Assembly: GCA_022564935.1 (NCBI GenBank)
Contig: JADFKM010000071.1
Coordinates: forward strand, 1-8,423
DNA from: Candidatus Dadabacteria bacterium
GTDB taxonomy: Bacteria > Desulfobacterota_D > UBA1144 > Nemesobacterales > JADFKM01
DNA length: 8,423 nt
Direction of reading: 5' to 3'
Part shown: positions 1 to 5,634 of the stretch, in pieces
Position numbering within the stretch: the first letter of the stretch is position 1
Layout: each line of letters starts with the position of its first letter
Notes under the pieces: generated by a model
Databases searched by the model: none
Told to the model about the DNA's origin: nothing
What the model saw: the letters and a program-made list of their open reading frames with translations, nothing else
Made by a program: the position numbers and the translations under genes

Positions 1-446
1 CCTTTGATACCCCTGAATGAGTCGTGAATAGAGGGCACAGAGCCGTCGAGGCTGATTGCAACCCTCGAGGCCCCCGCTTCCTTGAACTTCCTGAAAGCAA
101 CGCTAGTGAGCAGGGGGGTTACGCTTGGGGATACAGTGGTGCGTATGCCCTTGCCGACGCTGTAGCTTATCAGGTCGTACAGGTCGTTCCTCTTCAATGG
201 GTCTCCGCCCGTAAACACGAGCAGGGGCGAACCGAACTTTTTTATCTCGTCTATCAGACCAAACCCCTCTTCTGTAGAAAGCTCAAGGGGGTCTCTCCCG
301 GGTCTGGCATCGGCCCTGCAGTGGACGCAGGCAAGGTCGCATGCCTGGGTTACCTCCCATATGACTATGAAGGGAGAGAGGGCAAAATCAATCCGGGGGG
401 GTTTTTGGGGTCTGCGTTTTGCTCTACCGTTAGGAAGCTCATTCAT
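1..446 (-). CDS. Radical SAM protein, N-terminal part (heme-associated, TIGR04053/AhbD-like)
   Basis: This is the first 148 residues of a radical S-adenosylmethionine enzyme; the rest runs off the left edge. The [4Fe-4S]/SAM motif is C36-x3-C40-x2-C43 within VTQACDLACVHCRA, preceded by a typical first beta strand (IVIWEV, residues 27-32). A glycine-rich SAM-binding motif FTGGDP lies at 78-83, and ISLDGS at 131-136 is another usual barrel strand. These motifs resemble, from memory, the TIGR04053 radical SAM/SPASM family, which is related to heme-modifying enzymes such as AhbD and NirJ. The start is fixed: an in-frame TAG sits directly before the ATG, though the ribosome site (GGATGG) is weak. 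The gene lies 93 bp downstream of hemG on the same strand, so a role in late heme synthesis or modification is likely, but the substrate is not shown. A SPASM domain would be beyond the edge. The radical SAM call is secure; the subfamily is less so. Confidence 0.88.
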   Translation of the reverse strand, partial: MNELPNGRAKRRPQKPPRIDFALSPFIVIWEVTQACDLACVHCRADARPGRDPLELSTEEGFGLIDEIKKFGSPLLVFTGGDPLKRNDLYDLISYSVGKGIRTTVSPSVTPLLTSVAFRKFKEAGASRVAISLDGSVPSIHDSFRGIK

Positions 447-468
447 CTAACACCATCCATGGATAATA

Positions 469-524
469 TAGTGATCAAATTTAGGAAATCCATATCACTA
501 AGGCATTTAAAAACACTAAATGCC
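469..524 (-). other. Two adjacent stem-loops in the hemG / radical SAM spacer
   Basis: Two inverted repeats lie side by side in the 93-bp spacer. The arms at 502-509 and 517-524 (GGCATTTA / TAAATGCC) match perfectly over 8 bp with a 7-nt loop. The arms at 469-475 and 494-500 (TAGTGAT / ATCACTA) match over 7 bp with an 18-nt spacer. Neither is followed by a T run on the minus strand, so they do not look like intrinsic terminators. They could be an RNA processing or stabilising structure, or an operator for the radical SAM gene. The repeats are seen directly; the function is a guess. Confidence 0.45.
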
Positions 525-539
525 CGGCAGAGTATACGC

Positions 540-1967
540 TCAACCGCTAAACAAATAATCGAGCAGATTTTCCGCCGCGGTCTCCCCAGTCCTTATGCAA
601 TCGGGCGTACCCACGCCGTCGAAATAGTTACCCGCGAGCTCAAGCCCACTGTGCTCACTCACTCTGCCGTTTATCTCGGAGATGAGGTCTAGGTGGCCGA
701 CCATGTACTGAGGCATCGACGACGGGTAGCGGCTAACATACGAAAACAGCGGGTCAAAACTACCCCCCAATATATACCTCAATTCGTTAAAGGCGCTTTC
801 AGATAAATCCCTTTCATCCATGTCGCAGACGCCCGGGTTCAAGGCCCCTCCTAGAAAGCAGCGAATCAAATGCTTCCCCTCAGGCGCCCTGCCCTCGAAC
901 TTAACGCTGCTGAACGAGCATGCGATGATAGCTCTTTTTTCTACGGCGGGCACGACGATGCCGAATCCATCGAGAGGCTGCTTTATGTCCGATTTGTTAA
1001 ACCCGAAGTTCACCACCGCGGAAGAAGCGTACTCTATGCCCCCCAAGTCGTTTGAGAGCTCGGAGTCCAGCCCTTCCAGCAATCTTGACGCTACAAAACT
1101 GGGAGCCGCTATTATGAGCCCGTCGGCTTCCATGCCTTCTCCCTCGTCCAAAGACACAATCCACCTCCCGCTGGCCATCTCCACACTCTTTACACGCGTA
1201 CCAAGTTTTACCGCGCCCTCGGGAAGCCTGGACGCAAGGCCGTCCACGAGGGACTGCATACCGCTGCGTAGTGACACAATCAGACCGTACCTCGCGCCGC
1301 TGCCTTCAGCGCCGCTTTGGTTTGAGGCGCGCTGTTCCCTTAGTAGGGCGCGTATCACGCTGCCGCTTTGGCGCTCCATCTCAAGGAACCGGGGCATAGT
1401 AGCCTTGACGCTCAGCTTCTCCGGGTCGGAGGCGTATATGCCGCCTATGAGAGGCTGAGCAACCCTCTCAAGCGCTTCGGCTCCGAACCTTCGCCTTACG
1501 AAAGAGCCCAGGCTCTCGTCTTCGTCCGCCGCTCGGCGCGGAATCACGACCTCCATTATCATCCTGAGCTTGCCCGCAAGAGAAAACACCGGTGATTTGA
1601 TAAAGGGCCAGAACCGTGTGGGCGCAAGGAGAAGGAACCCATCGGGCAGGGGGAGGAGCTTTCCGTCAAGGAGTATATAAGTCCTTCTGTTGTGTTGATT
1701 GGTGGGTATTATGGAATCCCCGAGCCCTATGCGGCTGCATAACTGCAGGGCGGCGGGCTTGGTCGTAATGAAAGAGTCCGGCCCCTCCTCAATAATAAAA
1801 CCGTCTTCATAGCGCGTGGATATTACACCGCCTACCCTCGGGCCGGCTTCGAGCAAGGTAATATCCACTGAAAGCCCCCTCTCTTCTCGAAGCTCAACCA
1901 GCTTATGTGCGGCGCTCAGGCCGGAAATGCCTCCACCAACGACTATTATCTTTTTGCGTGTACTCAT
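540..1967 (-). CDS. hemG: Porphyrinogen oxidase, oxygen-dependent FAD type (HemG in TIGR00562 naming; HemY/CgoX type)
   Basis: A 475-residue flavoprotein that oxidises protoporphyrinogen IX to protoporphyrin IX, or coproporphyrinogen III to coproporphyrin III in coproporphyrin-pathway organisms. The N-terminus is a Rossmann FAD site with GGGISGL at 11-17 and the ribose-binding acidic residue E40 in LLEAGPRVGG. GPDSF at 62-66 is typical of the family. The C-terminal FAD-contacting segment runs LAGNYFDGVGTPDCI at 444-458, followed by a TGETAA helix. Length is normal for this family and quite unlike the small flavodoxin-like HemG of E. coli, so the name follows the TIGR00562 convention. The sequence alone does not decide which porphyrinogen is used. 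The ATG start has only a weak upstream GAAG. It lies 62 bp downstream of hemH and is presumably co-transcribed from hemDE. Confidence 0.93.
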   Translation of the reverse strand: MSTRKKIIVVGGGISGLSAAHKLVELREERGLSVDITLLEAGPRVGGVISTRYEDGFIIEEGPDSFITTKPAALQLCSRIGLGDSIIPTNQHNRRTYILLDGKLLPLPDGFLLLAPTRFWPFIKSPVFSLAGKLRMIMEVVIPRRAADEDESLGSFVRRRFGAEALERVAQPLIGGIYASDPEKLSVKATMPRFLEMERQSGSVIRALLREQRASNQSGAEGSGARYGLIVSLRSGMQSLVDGLASRLPEGAVKLGTRVKSVEMASGRWIVSLDEGEGMEADGLIIAAPSFVASRLLEGLDSELSNDLGGIEYASSAVVNFGFNKSDIKQPLDGFGIVVPAVEKRAIIACSFSSVKFEGRAPEGKHLIRCFLGGALNPGVCDMDERDLSESAFNELRYILGGSFDPLFSYVSRYPSSMPQYMVGHLDLISEINGRVSEHSGLELAGNYFDGVGTPDCIRTGETAAENLLDYLFSG

Positions 1968-2029
1968 ATTTGGTCTTCAGACACCGTTCAGGGCAAGGCC
2001 CAACACATATAAGACAACATGAAAGAGAG

Positions 2030-2971
2030 CTACTGCGGACTTCGTCGGTCATTAATCTTAGACTCCACAATATCGGCAAGTGCGAGGAGAAATTTCTCGT
2101 CGTCATTTACGGTGTTTGCCCTTAGAAGCGTGATTCCAAGCTCCCGGGCAATCCCCACAGCCTCGACGCCAATGTCGAAGAGCACCTCGACATGGTCGCA
2201 CACAAAACCGATCGGATGAACCACTGCGTACTTCACACCTTTGTCTTTAAGCTCCCTAATGACGTCGCATATTTCGGGCTCGAGCCAGGGGTCTTCGGGG
2301 CATCCGCTCCTGCTCTGGTACGCCAGCTGCCATCTATTGTGCCCCACCCTCTCGGCAACCAGGCGGGATGCCGCCTCAAGCTGCTCCTCATAAGGGGACT
2401 TCGAAGCCATTCCGGAGGGTATGCTGTGCGCGGTAAACACGACCACTGCACCTTCGCGCTCTTCAACGGGGATCTCCTCAAGCCGCTTCTTCACCCTGTC
2501 GGCCACGGCCTCTACAAAAAGCGGGTGGTTATAGAAGGGAGGTGTATAGTCTATTGCGATATCCACTGCGGCCTCTTCGAGGGCGTCTCTGTAGTTTTGA
2601 TGATACTGCTCCCAGCTCGAGAAGCTCTGAAACCCGGCCATTATAAGTCCTATCGTTGAGAGCACCCCGTCTGAGGCCATCTTACGGACTGTATCGGCCA
2701 GGAGCGGGTGCCAGTTCCTCATACCCACATAAACGGGGAGCTTTATTCCGCGCTCGGCCAGCACTCTGCCCAAACCCTCTGCCTGCTTGAAGGTCAGCTC
2801 ATTCAACGGGGACTTCCCACCGATGACCTCATAATGGCGGGCAACAACATCAAGCCTGCTTTCAGGGATTCTCCTTCCCCTCGTGACGTTCTTTAGAAAC
2901 GGCCTTATGTCTTCGGGCTTTTCCGGCCCGCCGAAGGCTATCATGAGGATACAATCATACTTATCCTGCAT
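2030..2971 (-). CDS. hemH: Ferrochelatase (protoporphyrin or coproporphyrin type)
   Basis: A 313-residue class II chelatase that inserts Fe2+ into a porphyrin. The catalytic histidine is H182 in FTAHSIP (179-185), and the metal/proton-handling glutamate is E262 in CDHVEVLFD (258-266). The N-terminal strand and loop are LMIAFGGPEKPEDI (9-22), followed by FLKNVTRGRRIP (25-36) and GGKSPLNE (51-58). From memory, the FGGPE...NVTRGR arrangement and the IGFVCDHVEVLFD segment look closer to Gram-positive/actinobacterial coproporphyrin ferrochelatases (CpfC) than to E. coli or human enzymes; this is a family impression, not an alignment. Length is that of a minimal soluble chelatase with no C-terminal extension. 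It sits between hemDE and hemG with 62-bp gaps on both sides. The ATG is preceded by a weak GGAT. The chelatase call is firm; the substrate is open. Confidence 0.95.
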   Translation of the reverse strand: MQDKYDCILMIAFGGPEKPEDIRPFLKNVTRGRRIPESRLDVVARHYEVIGGKSPLNELTFKQAEGLGRVLAERGIKLPVYVGMRNWHPLLADTVRKMASDGVLSTIGLIMAGFQSFSSWEQYHQNYRDALEEAAVDIAIDYTPPFYNHPLFVEAVADRVKKRLEEIPVEEREGAVVVFTAHSIPSGMASKSPYEEQLEAASRLVAERVGHNRWQLAYQSRSGCPEDPWLEPEICDVIRELKDKGVKYAVVHPIGFVCDHVEVLFDIGVEAVGIARELGITLLRANTVNDDEKFLLALADIVESKINDRRSPQ

Positions 2972-3033
2972 ACTATCCAGCTCTGTCTTCTCGATTCAGC
3001 GTATAGATTTATCCACCTCATGATTGAGTGATC

Positions 3034-5001
3034 TTACCTCTTGTCGCCGGCAAGCACCTCCGCCGAGTACTCATGCACCACGTCCACAAGGGCCAGAACG
3101 TTATCCACTGGGGTTTTGGGAAGGACGCCGTGGCCGAGGTTGAATATGTGTCCGGGCCTTCCCCCCGCAAGGTCAATCACCCTCTTTGCCCGCCGCTCCA
3201 TCTCCGGTTTCGGAGCGAACAGCGCAACCGGGTCTAGGTTCCCCTGCACAGCCACATCGTACCCTACCTGCTCCCACGCCTCGTCCAGGTTAACCCGCCA
3301 GTCAAACCCTATCACGTCCCCTCCTGCTTCCTTGAAGTGGGTGAGGAGAGTGGCGGTTCCGGTGCCGAAATGGATTACGGGAACCCCGGACTTAATCCCG
3401 TCAATCAAGCCTTTGGTGTGCGGCATGACGAATTGTTTGTAGTCTTCGGGCGAGAGGCAGCCGACCCAGCTGTCGAATAGCTGAACCGCATCCGCCCCTG
3501 CTTCGATCTGTCTGTTCAAATACGAGGCGGTAGCGTAGCTCAATTTCTCCATAAACTGATGCCACGCTTCGGGCTCTGAGTACATCATTGTTTTAGTATT
3601 GATATAGCTCCTCGACCCCCCTCCTTCGATCGCATAGGAAGCCACCGTGAAAGGGGCTCCAGCGAAGCCGATGAGCGCTATATCGGGGTCAAGGGCGCGC
3701 CTCGTAGTCTTGACCGCCTCGTAGACAAACTCCAGTGCGGCGGGGTCGAAGTCACTCAACCCTTCCACCGACAGGAGCCCCCGGACGGGAGTATCTATAA
3801 CCGGGCCCTCCCCCTTGGAGAACTCGATATCCACACCCAGAGGCTGCAATATTAAGAGTATGTCGGCAAATATAATGGCGGCGTCCACCCCCAGCCTGTC
3901 CACGGCCATAAGGGTGACCTCGGCCGCAAGCTCCGGCGTCTTGCAAAGCTCGATGAAAGACACCTTCCGTCGCAGCTCCCTGTACTCCCTCAGGAACCTC
4001 CCGGCCTGCCTCATTATCCAGATGGGGGTGTATTCCGTCACCTCGCCCCTGCAGGCCTTCAAAAAGACGGAGTTTCCCCTCGTCTGTCGGCCTATGTCGG
4101 TACCGTCTCTAATCCACACCATCTCCGCCCGGCTCCAGCGGTTCGTATCGACGCCGTTTTCTTGAGCAATCCGTTTTTTCCTCAGCAGCGCCGCTCCGCT
4201 CCTTGCCATTTCGCGCACTAGGTTCCCCATCCTGGGGCTGTTCGGCTCGTAATCGGCCCTCAGCTCCAGATCATTGAGCGCCTCGGTGGTAGTGGGGCCA
4301 ATGGAGCCGATTACGGTGCGCATAAACCCCTTGCGAAGCTCCTCTTCCATGCCGTTATGATTTGCTACCTGCAGGAGGTGCCTAATCTGCTGTGCGGTCG
4401 TGAAAAGCGCGATGTCCGCCCCGCCGCAGGCGATAGTTCTTATTGCGCCTCTAAGCGGCTCCAAATCCTCGGGGAGCTCCCACCTGTAAACCGGCACGAC
4501 CATAACGTCTGCACCCATCTTCTCAAGCCCCTCTATCAGGTCGGGGTTGGACACACCGTACTCCTGAACCGCCACCGTTTTGCCGTCAATGGAAAGCTCG
4601 GCATCGAGCACCGACAGTATATCTCTCCATGTGTTCGGCTCGGGGATGACGACGTCCGGGGTGAGAGACATTTCCTTCAGGGCGGTAATGGGCTTAGGCC
4701 CGCGAGCCACGATTGTCGACTTTCCGAGTGCGGAAATGAACTGCTCTCTGGGATATTTCGTTGAAATGGCTTCGACCATGGCTCGTGTGCCCACTCCCGT
4801 CAAAAGAACCACCACATCCACCGCGCCCGCTATTAATCGCTCGGCAAACCCCAGGGCTTCGGTAGATTCACTCAGGGGCACTTCCCTCATGGAAGGAGCG
4901 ACGATCGGGTTCCCCCCGTGGTACCGTATGAGCTTCTCAATCTCTTTGGCCCTGCGGCTTTCAAACGAAACCACGTTTAGGCTATTGAAGCTATCCGTCA
5001 T
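3034..5001 (-). CDS. hemDE: Bifunctional uroporphyrinogen-III synthase / uroporphyrinogen decarboxylase (HemD-HemE fusion)
   Basis: One uninterrupted 655-residue frame joins two consecutive heme enzymes. Residues about 8-270 are HemD (hydroxymethylbilane to uroporphyrinogen III), with FESRRAKEIEKLI (13-25), APSMREVP (35-42), LLTGVGTRAM (66-75), LFTTAQQIRHLL (199-210) and IGSIGPTTTEAL (231-242). Residues about 308-655 are a full HemE (uroporphyrinogen III to coproporphyrinogen III), with IMRQAGRFLREYR (329-341), FADIL with D380, YAIEGGGS with Y456, FDSWVG with S511 and NLGHGVLPKTP with H624. By position these match human D86, Y164, S219 and H339. A charged linker of about 35-40 residues connects them. 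HemD is fused to CobA or HemC in other lineages; a HemE partner is unusual as far as I recall. In-frame M294 (ATG at 4122-4120), preceded by GGAG with a 10-nt gap, could allow separate HemE synthesis. The main ATG lacks a clear Shine-Dalgarno; an 8-codon reading frame (5014-4991) overlaps it. First gene of the heme operon. Confidence 0.93.
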   Translation of the reverse strand: MTDSFNSLNVVSFESRRAKEIEKLIRYHGGNPIVAPSMREVPLSESTEALGFAERLIAGAVDVVVLLTGVGTRAMVEAISTKYPREQFISALGKSTIVARGPKPITALKEMSLTPDVVIPEPNTWRDILSVLDAELSIDGKTVAVQEYGVSNPDLIEGLEKMGADVMVVPVYRWELPEDLEPLRGAIRTIACGGADIALFTTAQQIRHLLQVANHNGMEEELRKGFMRTVIGSIGPTTTEALNDLELRADYEPNSPRMGNLVREMARSGAALLRKKRIAQENGVDTNRWSRAEMVWIRDGTDIGRQTRGNSVFLKACRGEVTEYTPIWIMRQAGRFLREYRELRRKVSFIELCKTPELAAEVTLMAVDRLGVDAAIIFADILLILQPLGVDIEFSKGEGPVIDTPVRGLLSVEGLSDFDPAALEFVYEAVKTTRRALDPDIALIGFAGAPFTVASYAIEGGGSRSYINTKTMMYSEPEAWHQFMEKLSYATASYLNRQIEAGADAVQLFDSWVGCLSPEDYKQFVMPHTKGLIDGIKSGVPVIHFGTGTATLLTHFKEAGGDVIGFDWRVNLDEAWEQVGYDVAVQGNLDPVALFAPKPEMERRAKRVIDLAGGRPGHIFNLGHGVLPKTPVDNVLALVDVVHEYSAEVLAGDKR

Positions 5002-5040
5002 GAGCGATGACCATTTATCGGCAGAGCCTTCATTTAGATT

Positions 5041-5050
5041 TCAATATTGA
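5041..5050. promoter_or_regulatory. Perfect 10-bp AT-rich palindrome upstream of hemDE
   Basis: TCAATATTGA is a perfect palindrome 39 bp upstream of the hemDE start codon, inside its likely leader. It could be part of an operator. It does not match the FNR (TTGAT-N4-ATCAA) or Fur consensus as I know them, and a 10-bp palindrome can arise by chance in AT-rich DNA. Confidence 0.25.
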
Positions 5051-5103
5051 TAAACTATGACACTGAGCCGGTGCTCGAACAATAACTCTACCCGCACACC
5101 GAA

Positions 5104-5132
5104 TTCCTTTACAATGTTCGACATTGAAGGAA
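5104..5132. promoter_or_regulatory. Interrupted inverted repeat upstream of hemDE, possible operator or leader hairpin
   Basis: The arms TTCCTT-(TA)-CAATGT (5104-5117) and ACATTG-AAGGAA (5121-5132) are complementary in 12 positions, with a 2-nt bulge and a 3-nt centre (TCG). The core CAATGTTCGACATTG (5112-5126) is a 15-bp near-perfect dyad. No T run follows on either strand, so it is not an intrinsic terminator. It lies about 100-130 bp before hemDE and just downstream of a candidate -10 element, a suitable place for a repressor site. The repeat is seen directly; operator function is inferred. Confidence 0.4.
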
Positions 5133-5143
5133 ACCACCGTCAT

Positions 5144-5171
5144 ATTGTACCAAACGACAAATTGTGAACAA
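5144..5171 (-). promoter_or_regulatory. Candidate promoter for the hemDE operon
   Basis: On the minus strand, TACAAT (5149-5144) matches five of six bases of a sigma70 -10 box. TTGTTC (5171-5166), 16 bp upstream, is a poor -35 box with three matches. Transcription would begin near 5137, giving a leader of about 135 nt that carries both palindromes. A weaker alternative uses CATAGT nearer the gene. Low confidence: only the -10 box is good. Confidence 0.28.
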
Positions 5172-5261
5172 ACCCATTGCGCTTTCATGAACGATGATTA
5201 TATTATTATTGGCGAGTGGTTATTAAACAAGCGGCAGCTCCCGGAAACAATGGGAACGCCC

Positions 5262-5290
5262 AAAAGGCGAGAGACACTCGCCTTTTTTTT
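5262..5290 (+). terminator. Strong intrinsic-terminator-like hairpin with T8 on the plus strand
   Basis: AAAAGGCGAG (5262-5271), a 5-nt loop and CTCGCCTTTT (5277-5286) form a perfect 10-bp stem, and T runs on to 5290. On the plus strand this is a textbook intrinsic terminator with eight T. On the minus strand the same stem ends in only four T. No plus-strand protein gene precedes it, so it may end minus-strand readthrough from tRNA-Leu (a two-way terminator) or end a short plus-strand RNA. The hairpin also separates the tRNA unit from the heme operon. Confidence 0.7.
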
Positions 5291-5456
5291 AACATCCTTT
5301 TCCGTCCTTCCAGGAAGACTCGTCCAGTTTTTCCGCTTCATACGCACATCCGCAATATTCAGGGCAACTCTAAGTCTCCCGTGCGCTCAAGTCCGTCTTT
5401 TGTTTATCTATGAGAGTTTTAGGGGCGGGGAATTGAAGGTATTTCGGATCGGGAAA

Positions 5457-5543
5457 TGGTGCCGAAGGCGAGACTCGAACTCGCACGCCCATAAGGGCAC
5501 TGCCCCCTCAAGACAGCGCGTCTACCAATTCCGCCACTTCGGC
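5457..5543 (-). tRNA. tRNA-Leu (anticodon GAG), CCA encoded
   Basis: A complete class II tRNA of 84 nt plus encoded CCA (5459-5457). The acceptor stem GCCGAAG / CTTCGGC pairs in all 7 positions, with discriminator A. The D arm has GGCGGAATTGGTAGACGC. The anticodon stem CTGTC / GGCAG (one G-U) holds the loop TTGAGGG, with GAG in positions 3-5, which reads CUC and CUU leucine codons. A long variable arm TGCCC-TTAT-GGGCG and T arm GCGAG-TTCGAGT-CTCGC complete the cloverleaf. It has its own promoter just upstream and lies between apgM and the heme operon on the same strand. The long variable arm and close likeness to E. coli tRNA-Leu make the identity secure. Confidence 0.97.
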
Positions 5544-5557
5544 ATTCAGGAGCAAAT

Positions 5558-5586
5558 AAATTAGCACATCGAACCCCGGTTTTCAA
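5558..5586 (-). promoter_or_regulatory. Sigma70-type promoter of tRNA-Leu
   Basis: On the minus strand, TTGAAA (5586-5581), a 17-bp spacer and TAATTT (5563-5558) form a good -35/-10 pair. Transcription would start about 8-10 nt before the mature tRNA 5' end at 5543, a usual arrangement for stable RNA genes. It lies in the 91-bp gap after apgM, so the tRNA need not depend on readthrough. Confidence 0.65.
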
Positions 5587-5590
5587 GGGT

Positions 5591-5613
5591 AAAAAAGAAC
5601 GGCATTTTAATGC
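5591..5613 (-). terminator. Weak possible terminator after apgM
   Basis: Read on the minus strand, GCAT-TAAA-ATGC (5613-5602) is a 4-bp stem followed after a few bases by TTCTTTTTT. The stem is short and AT-rich for an intrinsic terminator, but it is the only candidate between the apgM stop codon and the tRNA promoter. Confidence 0.3.
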
Positions 5614-5634
5614 GAGTTGACTGCCATTATTGCC

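Larger units (their letters stand above)
5002..5456. other. Gene-free control region between hemDE and tRNA-Leu
   Basis: No convincing protein gene is seen on either strand in these 455 bases, which are richer in A+T than the flanking genes. The part nearest hemDE holds a perfect 10-bp palindrome, a longer imperfect inverted repeat and a weak candidate promoter (listed separately). The part nearest the tRNA holds a strong hairpin with a T8 tract on the plus strand. Positions 5291-5456 are downstream of the tRNA and show nothing further that I can name. Confidence 0.6.

Noticed and set aside
24-692. Long plus-strand open frame of 222 codons at the left edge
   Set aside because: It runs antisense across the radical SAM gene, the spacer and the end of hemG. 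Its translation shows no domain motif, while the minus strand gives clear CxxxCxxC and FAD-site motifs.
820-1458. Plus-strand frame of 212 codons within hemG
   Set aside because: Antisense shadow of hemG, with serine/proline-rich translation typical of reverse frames and no ribosome site.
1968-3033. Equal 62-bp spacers on both sides of hemH, checked for a repeated element
   Set aside because: The two spacers share no obvious sequence, so the equal length looks like coincidence.
5198-5341. Minus-strand 47-residue reading frame between tRNA-Leu and hemDE
   Set aside because: No convincing Shine-Dalgarno, it crosses the hairpin at 5262-5290, and its sequence has no recognisable feature.
5124-5564. 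Plus-strand frame of 146 codons across the intergenic region
   Set aside because: It passes straight through the terminator hairpin and the antisense of tRNA-Leu; part of its translation is simply the reversed tRNA.
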